A DNA stretch of 64,000 nucleotides from Bernardetia sp. (GTDB taxonomy: Bacteria; Bacteroidota; Bacteroidia; Cytophagales; Bernardetiaceae). Below, one piece after another: positions 54,753-64,000 of the stretch. The position numbers and the translations under genes are program-made. The notes under the pieces were generated by a model. That model saw nothing but the letters and a program-made list of their open reading frames with translations, made no database searches and had not been told where the DNA came from. The stretch spans positions 1-64,000 of the forward strand of contig JAHDBD010000022.1 in NCBI GenBank assembly GCA_020630575.1, read 5' to 3'. Every line of letters begins with the position of its first letter. The stretch's first letter is position 1.

Positions 54753-55178
54753 TGTTTGTAGTGATTTTTTTGAGTGATTAAAATAAACCTAGTTTAAAGT
54801 AAATCTAGGCTTAAAAGGCAATGGTTTTGAGAAAATTAAAATTTGCACAATTTGTATAAAATAAAGCAATAAAAAAGCCTAATTTTATTCTAGCTACATT
54901 GTATGAATCTGTTTAAAAATTATTTTCTGTACAGAATTCCGAAACAGAATGTCGTATTAACTAAAGAATAGTTTATTTTGTTAAAAAAGAACTAAATTTA
55001 TTTTTGAGATAAATAATTTAACTGTTCCAAAACTAAGATACAATTTTTTTTGGAAAAATAGAATAAAGAATAGTATAAAATTACAAGTATTTTATTAAAA
55101 AAATTCCTGATTCTTATATGCAATTATATACAACATAAACAGGGTTAAAACTATTTCTTTTTAATAAAAAATACTAAC
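54753..55178. other. 426-bp gap, no gene seen
   Basis: Very A/T-rich. The only structure I see is a worn relative of the CAGGGTT repeat (ACAGGGTTAAAAC near 55138-55150) close to the end of the EamA gene. Confidence 0.5.
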
Positions 55179-56114
55179 CTACTTCCATCTATTTGCTACA
55201 AAAACACCAAAAATAATCAGAGCCATTCCAATAAAATGCCCAGATTGTAAAGGCTCATCATCAATTACTCCCCAAAAAATGGCTACAATGGGAATAAAAT
55301 AAGTTACTGTACTTGCAAAAACAGCATCATTGAGTTGAATCACTTTATTAAAAATAATAAGAGCGATTGCCGTTCCGACAACTCCTAAAATAACAATATA
55401 AAAAAACGATTTCCAAACTAAAGCAATAGGAGGAATAAGGGTTGTCTGTGTAGTAATTTCTTGCGTTTCTTGAAAGTGAGACAAAAAAGGTGTTCCAAAA
55501 AACAAAAACAAAATAGAAGGAATACCCACAGTAAGAAAAGCACAAGAAGCAATAGGAAAAGAAGCCACTTCTGAAAGATTACTTTTGATTACATTTAGAC
55601 TAATTCCATAAAAAAAGGCAGCCAAAATAACGAAAACCACATAAATATTTATATCTCCAAACCCTCCTCCTTTTTTGGCAATACTCAAAAGTCCTGCACC
55701 TATAAAAGCAATTCCTAAACCTACTAATTGTTTGTATTTTAGTTTCTGACTAAAAAAAAGCGCACCAACTAAAACAGTAAAAAGAGGTGTAAGTCCATTC
55801 AAAACGCCTGTAACCGAGCTCAGAAGCCGAGTTTGGGCAAGTGGAAAAAGTACAGCAGGAATAGCATTTCCCAAAAGCCCTGAAATAAGCAAATATTTCC
55901 ATTTTGATTTAGGAATTTTACGTGCATGAAAAACAGCAAAAGGCAGTAGAGCTACAAAAGCAGCCGAAATACGCAGCGCACCAATTTCTAAAGGAGAAAA
56001 AACAAGTAAGCCACGCTTCATCAAAATAAATGAGCTTCCCCAAATAAGAGCAAGTAAAATAAGTAGAAACCAAGATATGACAAGAGGATTTTGAGCAGAT
56101 GTAGAACTTTTCAT
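55179..56114 (-). CDS. EamA/DMT-family transporter
   Basis: 311 residues from ATG 56114 (MKSSTSAQNPL), preferred over the ATG at 56180 that would add an unrelated 22-residue stretch. Ten hydrophobic segments in two EamA repeats: LLILLALIWGSSFILMKRGLLVFSPLEIGALR in the first, and VVGTAIALIIFNKVIQLNDAVFASTVTYFIPIVAIFWGV in the second. Drug/metabolite-type permease; substrate unknown. Confidence 0.9.
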   Translation of the reverse strand: MKSSTSAQNPLVISWFLLILLALIWGSSFILMKRGLLVFSPLEIGALRISAAFVALLPFAVFHARKIPKSKWKYLLISGLLGNAIPAVLFPLAQTRLLSSVTGVLNGLTPLFTVLVGALFFSQKLKYKQLVGLGIAFIGAGLLSIAKKGGGFGDINIYVVFVILAAFFYGISLNVIKSNLSEVASFPIASCAFLTVGIPSILFLFFGTPFLSHFQETQEITTQTTLIPPIALVWKSFFYIVILGVVGTAIALIIFNKVIQLNDAVFASTVTYFIPIVAIFWGVIDDEPLQSGHFIGMALIIFGVFVANRWK

Positions 56115-56255
56115 AAGAAGAATAAAATTACTTTTTTTTTGCAGAAAAATAGTTATTTCAATAATTGAAATTGAATGCAAAGGTAGTTTTTATTGAAAGG
56201 ATATGTTCTTATAAAACGTTATTTTTTAATCGCCTTTAATCAAATTATGATATAG

Positions 56256-57041
56256 CTAAGAAGCCCAGTTTTTGATTAATTCTTCTTCGTTTCCATTATA
56301 AATATTATAATCTATTCCACATTCTAAGTCATCAACTTTATAAAAACAAGGTTTTTCTTCGTTTATATTATCTGAACAACAATTCATTTCACAGCCAAAT
56401 TGCCAAAGTGAATAAGTAGTCCAAATTTTCTTGTTAGTTTTTTTATTTTCAAAGGAATCTGTAATATCTCCATTTTCAGTAAGTGCAATAATCCAGAGTT
56501 TACATTTTTTGAATATTTGACCATAAACAGAATCTTCTAATTTTTTGAGATTAGAAACAGAAGAATAAATATGAGGATAACGTCCTGTTTTTTCATAAAT
56601 ACGTGTTACAAAAAGATACGCATTATAAGGCGAAATGAATTCCTTTGTCGTTTTGTGCATTTCAAAATCTAAAGCCAAAAACTCTTTTTTTATATACTCT
56701 TCTCCTACCATTTTTAAATATTCATCAGCCTGTTTTTTTCCATCTGTATTATGTTTGGGTAGCCAATACGAACCAAAAAGCAAACTATTTTTGTAGGCTT
56801 CTTTTCTTCTTTGATAAAAAATACTGCTATCTTCTGCTGATAGTTTGTGGATAATTCCCTTTATTCTTTTCTCTTTCGTGATTTGATTTATGGTATAATC
56901 ATTCTTAGAATAAACATCAATAATAATCGGTTTTTCTGTATCGTTCCACGGCTTGATCAAAGAAGCAGATGCTTTCTTAGTTTGTGCATTGGAAATAGAA
57001 AAAATTAACACGAAGAAGACTAAACTAAAAACTATTTTCAT
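56256..57041 (-). CDS. Secreted GH25-like lysozyme
   Basis: 261 residues: signal peptide MKIVFSLVFFVLIFSISNAQ, then IIIDVYSKNDY, IKGIIHKLS, LLFGSYWLPKHNTDGKKQADEYL and LALDFEMHKTT, in the order of GH25 muramidases (beta-alpha barrel, catalytic Asp/Glu in LDFE). YPHIYSS and WTTYSLWQF also fit. The first Asp (IIIDVY) is present. The sequence is divergent, so activity is not certain. It lies 42 bp downstream of the DUF4846 gene on the same strand. Confidence 0.7.
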   Translation of the reverse strand: MKIVFSLVFFVLIFSISNAQTKKASASLIKPWNDTEKPIIIDVYSKNDYTINQITKEKRIKGIIHKLSAEDSSIFYQRRKEAYKNSLLFGSYWLPKHNTDGKKQADEYLKMVGEEYIKKEFLALDFEMHKTTKEFISPYNAYLFVTRIYEKTGRYPHIYSSVSNLKKLEDSVYGQIFKKCKLWIIALTENGDITDSFENKKTNKKIWTTYSLWQFGCEMNCCSDNINEEKPCFYKVDDLECGIDYNIYNGNEEELIKNWAS

Positions 57042-57083
57042 TTTATGTTTTTTTTTAATTTTAAAAGTAAATATCGTGGTAAG

Positions 57084-58040
57084 TTATTTTTCATCAAAAC
57101 TCATCAAGTCATTTTGTTCAAAAGTCCATTGAGGAGTAAAGATTTTATCAGATTTATTTGTCGGAATTTCATACCAAGGACTTATCTTATCATCATTAAA
57201 GTTTTTCAAAATATGAATATCTTGTGCAGGCATATAGCTTTGAGCCACTAAAAATATCTTTTTATTAGTTGTAGAATGTACTGCCACATCTACTATCAAA
57301 ACAGCATGCCCCGGAAAACCACCTTGTATAAAAACATCTCCTATTTCAATGTCTTCTATATTTTTTGGCTTTAATTCTTTGCTAAGTGAAGCCGAACCTG
57401 CATACATAAAAACATTATCCATATACTTTAAAAAATTAGTATAGCTTGTATCTACTTTGGCTTTCAAATTCCAACTTACTTTATTTCCTTTAATAGAAGG
57501 ACGATAACCTGCTGCCCACTTTTCATAAATAGCTGCATCTCCACTTGTATAATTGAATGAAATTTTATCTTTTTGATTAGTTTTGAATAAATATTCGGCA
57601 CGAAGGCGCATCACAGCATCAGCACATTGTTGCAAATCTCGCTTTCCAACTGAAATATCAAGCACTCTATAATGAACTTGTTGATAATTTTTGAGTTCTC
57701 CGTTGTATAATTTTACAGGTGTATTTGGTTCTTTTAATGAAATATGACGTAGATAATGAGCAAAAGAGTTTGAAGAAACTTCTTTTCTAACATAATTTTG
57801 AGGTAATGGAATTTGATAAATTTGTTCTCTATTTTTTACTGTTTTTTGAGTAGAAGCAATTGAAAGTATTTTTTCAGTGGAATTCTCTTGAAAAGAAATA
57901 GAATTATCAGTTTTTTTTGAATCTTCAATAATTTCATTGGAATAACCTTTTTTTACTTTAGTAGAATCAAAACTACACGAAGTAATTCCAAAAGCAGTTA
58001 ATAGAAAAGAAAAAAGTAAGAGAGTGTTTTTAGTTTTCAT
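57084..58040 (-). CDS. DUF4846 lipoprotein
   Basis: 318 residues. Lipobox FGITSC (Cys22). After a Ser/Lys-rich linker, the DUF4846 domain: YVRKEVSSNSFAHYLRHISL, VHYRVLDISVGKRDLQQCADAVMRLRAEYLF, FNYTSGDAAIYEKWAAGYRP, IGDVFIQGGFPGHAVLIVDVAV and FLVAQSYMPAQDIHIL. A conserved Cys and His suggest a papain-like or NlpC-related fold, but that is inference; the function is unknown. The GH25-like gene follows at once, so both may act on the cell wall. Confidence 0.85.
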   Translation of the reverse strand: MKTKNTLLLFSFLLTAFGITSCSFDSTKVKKGYSNEIIEDSKKTDNSISFQENSTEKILSIASTQKTVKNREQIYQIPLPQNYVRKEVSSNSFAHYLRHISLKEPNTPVKLYNGELKNYQQVHYRVLDISVGKRDLQQCADAVMRLRAEYLFKTNQKDKISFNYTSGDAAIYEKWAAGYRPSIKGNKVSWNLKAKVDTSYTNFLKYMDNVFMYAGSASLSKELKPKNIEDIEIGDVFIQGGFPGHAVLIVDVAVHSTTNKKIFLVAQSYMPAQDIHILKNFNDDKISPWYEIPTNKSDKIFTPQWTFEQNDLMSFDEK

Positions 58041-58066
58041 AAGTTTAGTTTGTAATTTTATAAAAA

Positions 58067-58834
58067 ATGTTTCAATTTAAAAAGTTTAGTATCAATCAAG
58101 ACAGTTGTGCCATGAAAATCTGTACAGATGCTTGTATTTTTGGTAGTTATATTGATATTTCTGAGAGTAAACGTATTTTAGACATTGGTACAGGAACAGG
58201 TCTTTTATCCTTAATGCTGGCTCAAAGAACAGATGATATATCAAGTGATTTTGATAAAAAACCAATAATAACAGCTATAGAGATAGAAAAAGAGGCATTT
58301 TTGGCAGCTAAAGATAATTTTGAAAAAAGTATCTACACAGAAAGACTAGAGATATATCATAATTCGGCACAAAAATTTTCAAAAAGCTATTCTTCTACTT
58401 TCGACCACATTATTAGTAATCCTCCTTTTTTTCTTCATCAATCTAAAACAAAAAATACTCCTAAAAACTTAGCTTTGCATAGTGAAGCTCTTTCTTTTAA
58501 TGAGTTAATAGAGATAATTGACAAATTACTTTCTAAAGATGGAAAATGTGATATTTTACTTCCAGCCTATGAAATGGATATTTTTATCAAAAAAGCAAGG
58601 CATCATGATTTATCAGTTCAGAAAAAAATGAATATCTATACAAGAAAAGAACAAGGCATATTCAGAGTAATAACGAGATTTGTGCGAGATAAATTTGAAG
58701 AAAACAGAGAAAAGGAGATTCTGATAACTGATTTTGTTATCTATAAATCAAAGAATGAAAAAGATATTGATCTAAATAGAGGGTATACAGATGAATTTGT
58801 GGCACTTTTGAGAGACTTTTATATTATTTTCTAA
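58067..58834 (+). CDS. trmN6: tRNA1(Val) A37 N6-methyltransferase-like
   Basis: 255 residues, Rossmann methylase: SAM loop ILDIGTGTGLLSLML, acidic AIEIEKEA, and catalytic NPPF (residues about 116-119 in HIISNPPFFLHQ). FKKFSINQDSCAMKICTDACIFGSY at the start is the TrmN6/YfiC signature. The family methylates A37 of tRNA-Val. It diverges from the DUF4846 gene with a 26-bp gap, so their promoters overlap. Confidence 0.9.
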   Translation: MFQFKKFSINQDSCAMKICTDACIFGSYIDISESKRILDIGTGTGLLSLMLAQRTDDISSDFDKKPIITAIEIEKEAFLAAKDNFEKSIYTERLEIYHNSAQKFSKSYSSTFDHIISNPPFFLHQSKTKNTPKNLALHSEALSFNELIEIIDKLLSKDGKCDILLPAYEMDIFIKKARHHDLSVQKKMNIYTRKEQGIFRVITRFVRDKFEENREKEILITDFVIYKSKNEKDIDLNRGYTDEFVALLRDFYIIF

Positions 58835-58875
58835 CTAAATTTGGTGTAATTTATTTTAGTTTTTTGCTCAAAATA

Positions 58876-58907
58876 CTTGCAAATTAAATTTCAAATCTTT
58901 TACTTTG
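58876..58907 (+). promoter_or_regulatory. Weak putative promoter of the wHTH gene
   Basis: CTTG at 58876-58879, 20 nt, TTACTTTG at 58900-58907 (7 of 8 to TAnnTTTG). The leader would be about 70 nt. Confidence 0.35.
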
Positions 58908-58985
58908 TTTATCAAACAATATTCAATTCAAATAGACTTTATAAAATTAATTATTTTATCAAAAAAAATTTAACTTTTTAATTAT

Positions 58986-59297
58986 ATGGCAGATTTACGC
59001 AGTATTATTACAGATATGGACAAAGAATTCAATAATCGTATTCGCTTAGGACTTATGGCAGCGATGATGATAGAAGATTGGATAGAATTCAAGACAATGA
59101 AACATCTTTTAGACCTCACTGATGGAAATTTAGCAAGTCATGTGGCTGCACTAGAAAACTGTGGTTATATGGAAGTTCGTAAAAAGTTTATTGGCAAACG
59201 CCCAAATACTTCTTATAAAATTACTCCAACAGGAAGACGTGCTTTCGAACATCATTTACAACAGATGGAAGAGCTTATCAAAAAAGCTAGAGCATAA
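58986..59297 (+). CDS. Winged-helix regulator (HTH_34/MarR-like)
   Basis: 103 residues, one winged helix: NNRIRLGLMAAMMIEDWIEFKTMKHLLDLTDGNLASHVAALENCGYMEVRKKFIGKRPNTSYKITPTGRRAF. DGNLASHVAALE is the recognition helix region, and GKRPNTSYKIT the wing. These small regulators often act as dimeric repressors with unknown ligands. It converges with the membrane-protein gene at 59330; stops are 33 bp apart. Confidence 0.9.
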   Translation: MADLRSIITDMDKEFNNRIRLGLMAAMMIEDWIEFKTMKHLLDLTDGNLASHVAALENCGYMEVRKKFIGKRPNTSYKITPTGRRAFEHHLQQMEELIKKARA

Positions 59298-59329
59298 AAA
59301 AGATGACAAACAAAGCGAAGAAATTACTC

Positions 59330-60229
59330 TCAAATTTCAGTAATTTCTTCACTTTCCATTTTTGAGTTTTTAGGAGAGTTTGGTTTTACAATCGGACGAA
59401 TCAAATCAGCTATTTTTTGAGCTACCTCTTTTGAAGTTTCGTCAGTATGATGTGTAAAATAAACTTTCTTTGTTTTGATTTTTTTAGTAGATTTTTCTTT
59501 GTTTGTCTTGACTAAAAAGAAAATCCCTTTTTTGTGAAGTGTTTTTTTATCTTGATAAATTATTCTCTTTATATCCTTCCAGTTTCCTTCTTCTCCTACA
59601 AAGCCTAAAAGTCCATAATTTTTTATTGAAAAAGTATGGTTTTCTTTATCAAAACAAGCTACTTGATAACGCCCACTCACACTTAAAAACAAAAGTCCTA
59701 AAAAAGAAATTCCTGCTGCAATGCCCCAGTAACCCATATACCAATCCCAAGTATTGAGAGAAGGACGTTTATTGAGAATAAAATCATTAAAATTTTTACT
59801 AAGTAATTCGGGTGTAAAAGCCACATCAGAAATCCTACGCAATGGATAACGCTCTTGTTGTGAAGTAACAAAAGTAGGATTATAATGAACAGCTACATCA
59901 GATTCACTTTCTAATGATGAAAAATATCCTTTATCCATTCTAATAATTTCGGAAAGAAGAATTGAATCTGTTTTAACGCCATTTTTAAAATCAAAATGAG
60001 TAATATAACAACGAGTTTCGGCAGTTAATTTTTTTCGTTTCTTATTTTTTTTATTCTTTTGAGTAGTAGTTACTTCCAAAAGTGGTCGCTCACATTTAAT
60101 AGAAATATATTCAAAGCTCATATAAAAACTCAAGACTAAAATAGTGAGAAATAATCCTGTCCATACAAACCCCATTGCTGTTTTACTACGTACTTCTAAT
60201 GTTTTTTCAGTTTCTTTTATCTTATACAT
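59330..60229 (-). CDS. Two-helix membrane protein, unknown
   Basis: 299 residues. Membrane segments at about 18-40 (GFVWTGLFLTILVLSFYMSF) and 166-185 (YWGIAAGISFLGLLFLSV); the part between carries a Lys-rich patch (KNKKNKKRKKL) and beta-rich sequence, and the C-terminal part (about 190-270) resembles a PH-like fold (YQVACFDKENHTFSIKNYG...WKDIKRIIYQ). No family recognised; the fold is an inference. Confidence 0.5.
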   Translation of the reverse strand: MYKIKETEKTLEVRSKTAMGFVWTGLFLTILVLSFYMSFEYISIKCERPLLEVTTTQKNKKNKKRKKLTAETRCYITHFDFKNGVKTDSILLSEIIRMDKGYFSSLESESDVAVHYNPTFVTSQQERYPLRRISDVAFTPELLSKNFNDFILNKRPSLNTWDWYMGYWGIAAGISFLGLLFLSVSGRYQVACFDKENHTFSIKNYGLLGFVGEEGNWKDIKRIIYQDKKTLHKKGIFFLVKTNKEKSTKKIKTKKVYFTHHTDETSKEVAQKIADLIRPIVKPNSPKNSKMESEEITEI

Positions 60230-60307
60230 GAATATTACAACGATTTTTAAAAAAAATATTAACTAAATTTTGATTGCATTTTATGTGCCATATCAATTGT
60301 ACAAAGG

Positions 60308-63300
60308 TCAAGAAATTTTTGCCATCAAAAAAGTAATATCATCTCTTTGATTTTCATTTCCTTGGTGATTATCTAAAAATTCTTCTAGTTTTTGTTTTTG
60401 AATAGCCAAATTCTCTTCTTTTACAGAATCTACAAAATCAAATAGATTTTGACTACCAATTCGTTCTAGGTTTTTATTATGTTGGTCGGCTATTCCATCT
60501 GTGAAAAGATAAATGGTTTCATTTTTTTGTATTTCAAAAATTTCTTGCTCAAAAACTCTTTCTTCTTCTTTTTGTCTTCCTCCTATGGATTTTCGTGTGC
60601 CTTTAACTAGATTTAATTCTCCATTTTTGGTATAATACATTGGTCTTTTTGCCCCTGCATACACTATTTTAAATGTGTTGGTTTGATTATTTTGTTCTTC
60701 ATTCTTGACAACTAAACAAATCGAAATATCCATTCCATCTTGATTTACTTGTTCTAATTTTTCAAGTTTTTCTTTTTTATTTTGGCGCAAAAGCTGACGA
60801 ATTCCTTCGTGTAATTGCTTCAAAATTAATTTTGGCTCTATTATTCCTCTTTGTAATACAATCTCATTCAAAAGCCCGTTTCCAATCAAAGACATAAAAG
60901 CTCCTGGAACTCCGTGTCCTGTACAATCTGCTACAGCCAAAACTCTAGCTGATACTTTTCCTTTCAAATCTATGCCTAAAAAAGGATTTTTTTCTTTTTG
61001 TTTCTCTTTGAGTAAAATTTTAGAAAACCAATAAAAATCTCCAGAAACACCACTAGAAGGACGATAGATAACTTCACACTCTACAAAGTTTCGGTATATT
61101 TTATTATGAACTGATAAAATAGACTCTTGTATCGTTTGGGCATACCGTATACTATCGGTAAGTTTTTGATTTACTTGATGTGTTTTTTCATGTGCCAAAT
61201 CTAGTTCGGTATATGTTTCAGCATTTTTGAGAGCAATAGAAATATAAGTAGCTAATGATTCTAAAATACTAATATGTCTTTCTGTATAGGCATTTTTTTG
61301 AAAACTCTGTACAGTCAGAACACCAATTCGGACAGTTTGGTCTTGATTTAAAATAGACAAAGGCACATATACAATTGATTGAGGTTCTTCTCCTTCAATG
61401 AGTTCTCCTAAATATGAAATATAATTTTTATATTCTTTCTCTAAATCATTAATAAAAACAGCTTTTTGGTTATTAAATGACCAATTTCCTATACTTTCTT
61501 TATCTACATTTTCACTATGGTCTGGCAACACCACATTTTTTTCGATATAACCTGTATAAAAAAGTTCGTTTTCTTCTTCTCTAAAAAGACCAATTCCAAA
61601 TCCTTCGACTGCCATAATCGTTTGAATACGCTCATACACCTGTTTTATCACCTCTCTAAGTTCTAAGTTAGATGTAATTTCTTGTCCTATGGTGGTAAGC
61701 GTATTTAGATTTTGATAGGATTGTTCTAAATTTTCATTTAGATTTTTTAATGAACTATTTTGCCCTTCAATGGCATCACGTTGCGCCAAAATTTCCTCTC
61801 TTTGTTGCTCTAATTCTTCATTTTGAACCAAAACTTCTTGGTTTTTTTCGTTCAAATCTTCATTAGTAGCCTTTAACTCCTCATTTTTTACGTTTATTTC
61901 GGCTGTTCGCTCTCTGACGGTTTGCTCTAACTTTTGATTTTGTTTTTCTATTTGTGCTACTCTATTTTTGTAAAACAAATATCCTAAACCAAGTATAAAT
62001 AAAGGTGCAAAAGTCATAAACCACCAAGTTTGGTAAAAAGGAGGAGTTACTTTTATCAATATACCTTTTTCTTCACTCCAAATTCCATCTGCATTAGCTG
62101 CTTTTATCTTGAATGTATACTTTCCTGCTGGAAGACTTGTATAGGTTGCAAACTTTCGGTTTGCATCTATATAACTCCACTCTTTATCAAAGCCTTCCAT
62201 TTTATAGGCAAAACGACTTTTTTGAGGTAAGTAATAGCTCAAAGCTGTAAAGTCAAACTCAATTACTCTATCTTGATGTGATAAAATAATTTGATCTACT
62301 TGATTAATAGGTCTTTCTAGAGGAGAGTTTTTATTGATAGAATCTCTAACAAAGACCTCCTTACCAAAAAGTTTGAAGCCTGTAAAAGCCATTTTTGGAG
62401 TAAAATTATTTTTTCTCAAATAATCTGGGTGAAAAGCATTAAACCCTTCTTTTCCTCCCATAAAAATAACCCCATTTGGAAGGCGAATCAATGCACCACG
62501 TTTAAAATCATTAGCTTGAAGTCCATCTAATTTGTCATAATTAATAAATTGAGATTTATTTTTATTGTTTTTCTGTGATTTGTTATAAAAAGACAATCCT
62601 TTGTTTGTAGTCAGCCAAAGGTTATTATTTGTATCTTCTATAATGGCTTGGATAACATTAGAAGGAAGTCCATTTTTTACAGTAAAGTTTTCAAAGGTAA
62701 AATCTGATTGATTATTTTCTATAAGTTTATTCAAGCCTCCATTTGTTCCTATCCAAACCGTTCCTTTTTCATCTTCAAAAATAAAATTGATTTGATTATG
62801 AGTAATTGATTTGGGATTTTTCACGTCATTCAAAACTCTCTGAAACGCATTTATTTCAGCATTGTAGAGGTGCAATCCATTTCTTGTTCCTATCCAAAGT
62901 CGATTTTTTTGGTCTTGCAAAACTGCTGTAATATATCCTTCATTCAAAGAAGTAGAATCAGAAGGTTTTGGAAAAAAATGTTCAAATTTTTTGGTTTGAA
63001 TATCATATTTTGCCAGTCCATAAAGCATTCCGACCCAAATATTTCCATCATTATCCTCTCCTAGAGCTGTTATTTTATCTCCTTTTATTGCATCAGGATT
63101 ATTTCTATCAACTTCAAAAACAGTTAGTTTTGCTTTTTGAGTTTGATTATTTGTTTCTAGTTTTGCCAAGCCTTGCCAAGTTCCGACCCAAAGTGAAGAT
63201 TTATTTTTTGTTTTTAAGAGTGTCGTTATAAGTCCATCCAAAACTAGAGAAGTTTTGTTTGTTTCTAAATAATCTAGTGAAGTTAGTTTTTGATATTCAT

Positions 63301-64000
63301 TTTCAAATTTTAATTTTTCTAGTCCTTTTTCTGTTGCCAGCCAAATCGTATTCTCATCTTCGTATTCAAAATCCCACGTATTTATACTCTGTAATCCTTT
63401 TATTTCTCCTGTCCAAAGTCTAAACTGCTGATTTTGAGGAGAAAAATATTCAATTCCTTCTGCATATAATCCTAACCAAATCCCTCCCATATTATCTGCA
63501 TAAATATCCCAAGCTAAAGCTTCCTTCAATCCAAATTCATAATTCTCTACCGCATACCTTGCTTTAAAATTTCCATTCTCATCATATTGAAAAACTCCTG
63601 CCCCAAAAGTAGAAAACCACATATTACCCTGCATGTCTTGTGCTGCTGCTGTAACAGGAGGAGTAGGATTTTTTTTAATAAATTCTTCTTTTTCTGTATC
63701 AAAAATATAAATGCCTTCATCCCAAGTAAGTATCCAAAGTCTGTTTTTTTTATCTAAAAAAAGCTTCGAAATACTTGCCGTACCATCCGAATTTGGAAGA
63801 TAGAAATTCTTAAACGTTTTATTACTTGAATTATACAATTGTAAAACTGTAGTTGCCACCCAAACCTTATTTTGTTTATCAATCTGAATAGCTGTTACAT
63901 TATTATCTTTTAATGAAGTTGAATCTTTTTCATCATTTAAGAAAGTAGTGAAGTGTGTTTTTTCTACATCAAGAATTTGCAATCCTCCACGTTTTGTACC
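60308..64000 (-). CDS. Two-component-propeller / Y_Y_Y / GAF / SpoIIE phosphatase sensor, partial
   Basis: Open from the window's right edge, so the N-terminus is missing. At least 1,230 residues here. It carries seven or more propeller repeats (IWIGTxxGLxxY type, to about residue 540), a Y_Y_Y domain (about 555-650), a membrane helix (WWFMTFAPLFILGLGYLFY), a coiled coil (KNEELKATNEDLNEKNQEVL), a GAF domain (about 765-915) and a SpoIIE/PP2C domain (about 950-1224) with SGVSGDFYWFS, VADCTGHGVPGAFMSLIG, NQDGMDISICLV and RDDITFLMAKIS. Hybrid two-component proteins of this periplasmic type normally end in a histidine kinase; here a phosphatase is the output. Confidence 0.9.
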   Translation of the reverse strand, partial: GTKRGGLQILDVEKTHFTTFLNDEKDSTSLKDNNVTAIQIDKQNKVWVATTVLQLYNSSNKTFKNFYLPNSDGTASISKLFLDKKNRLWILTWDEGIYIFDTEKEEFIKKNPTPPVTAAAQDMQGNMWFSTFGAGVFQYDENGNFKARYAVENYEFGLKEALAWDIYADNMGGIWLGLYAEGIEYFSPQNQQFRLWTGEIKGLQSINTWDFEYEDENTIWLATEKGLEKLKFENEYQKLTSLDYLETNKTSLVLDGLITTLLKTKNKSSLWVGTWQGLAKLETNNQTQKAKLTVFEVDRNNPDAIKGDKITALGEDNDGNIWVGMLYGLAKYDIQTKKFEHFFPKPSDSTSLNEGYITAVLQDQKNRLWIGTRNGLHLYNAEINAFQRVLNDVKNPKSITHNQINFIFEDEKGTVWIGTNGGLNKLIENNQSDFTFENFTVKNGLPSNVIQAIIEDTNNNLWLTTNKGLSFYNKSQKNNKNKSQFINYDKLDGLQANDFKRGALIRLPNGVIFMGGKEGFNAFHPDYLRKNNFTPKMAFTGFKLFGKEVFVRDSINKNSPLERPINQVDQIILSHQDRVIEFDFTALSYYLPQKSRFAYKMEGFDKEWSYIDANRKFATYTSLPAGKYTFKIKAANADGIWSEEKGILIKVTPPFYQTWWFMTFAPLFILGLGYLFYKNRVAQIEKQNQKLEQTVRERTAEINVKNEELKATNEDLNEKNQEVLVQNEELEQQREEILAQRDAIEGQNSSLKNLNENLEQSYQNLNTLTTIGQEITSNLELREVIKQVYERIQTIMAVEGFGIGLFREEENELFYTGYIEKNVVLPDHSENVDKESIGNWSFNNQKAVFINDLEKEYKNYISYLGELIEGEEPQSIVYVPLSILNQDQTVRIGVLTVQSFQKNAYTERHISILESLATYISIALKNAETYTELDLAHEKTHQVNQKLTDSIRYAQTIQESILSVHNKIYRNFVECEVIYRPSSGVSGDFYWFSKILLKEKQKEKNPFLGIDLKGKVSARVLAVADCTGHGVPGAFMSLIGNGLLNEIVLQRGIIEPKLILKQLHEGIRQLLRQNKKEKLEKLEQVNQDGMDISICLVVKNEEQNNQTNTFKIVYAGAKRPMYYTKNGELNLVKGTRKSIGGRQKEEERVFEQEIFEIQKNETIYLFTDGIADQHNKNLERIGSQNLFDFVDSVKEENLAIQKQKLEEFLDNHQGNENQRDDITFLMAKIS

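Overview
The window is AT-rich chromosomal DNA from a Bacteroidota bacterium, most likely a marine Cytophagales relative (Bernardetia/Flexibacter-like). The placement is an inference from several signs: a 1,883-residue secreted protein with a type IX secretion (T9SS) C-terminal tail, promoter-like TAnnTTTG boxes, no clear Shine-Dalgarno sequences, an Nqr-type NADH dehydrogenase subunit, a LysRS with a C-terminal extension, and PAS/GAF and SpoIIE-phosphatase sensors. About 50 real protein genes are present. I found no tRNA, rRNA or CRISPR array.

Layout. 0-2.9 kb: a prohibitin-like gene, then a decayed locus in which an intact IS1-family element separates a broken surface-protein gene from an IS630-like transposase tail. 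2.8-8.5 kb: the giant delta-60-repeat T9SS protein. 9-16 kb: superoxide dismutase, a YvbH-like PH protein, an orphan ABC ATPase, an ankyrin-like lipoprotein, an RlaP-type nucleotidyltransferase, an ABM-fold protein, and a small membrane protein with a patatin lipase. 16-24 kb: a 1,032-residue PAS/GAF sensor without an output domain, DUF1573, an NlpC/P60 hydrolase, and a sufE / DUF59 / bacilliredoxin run. 24.5-28.3 kb: argS and lysS; lysS has a good promoter and a 38-nt palindrome in its leader.

28.3-42.5 kb is the accessory-looking part. It holds a secreted serine hydrolase with a LytS/LytTR two-component pair, lying between two 45-bp direct repeats (44/45 identical). It also holds a one-polypeptide type IIG restriction-modification enzyme, amtB, tonB, methylmalonyl-CoA epimerase and pdxA. 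The intergenic gaps here carry a REP-like hairpin family with compensatory stem changes, which I did not notice elsewhere in the window. 42.5-64 kb: two SpoIIE-type phosphatases (a TPR form and a two-component-propeller form cut by the window edge), an MsbA-like exporter, TatD, asparaginase, nqrF and nuoB standing away from their usual partners, DUF349, an EamA transporter, a GH25-like lysozyme next to a DUF4846 lipoprotein, and trmN6.

The most specific new observation is a shared promoter layout. Both the serine hydrolase gene and the lytS-lytT operon carry two TTTGCA half-sites exactly 21 bp apart, followed after exactly 31 nt by GAC(A/T)TTTG. This predicts a LytTR operator controlling the hydrolase and its own regulators.
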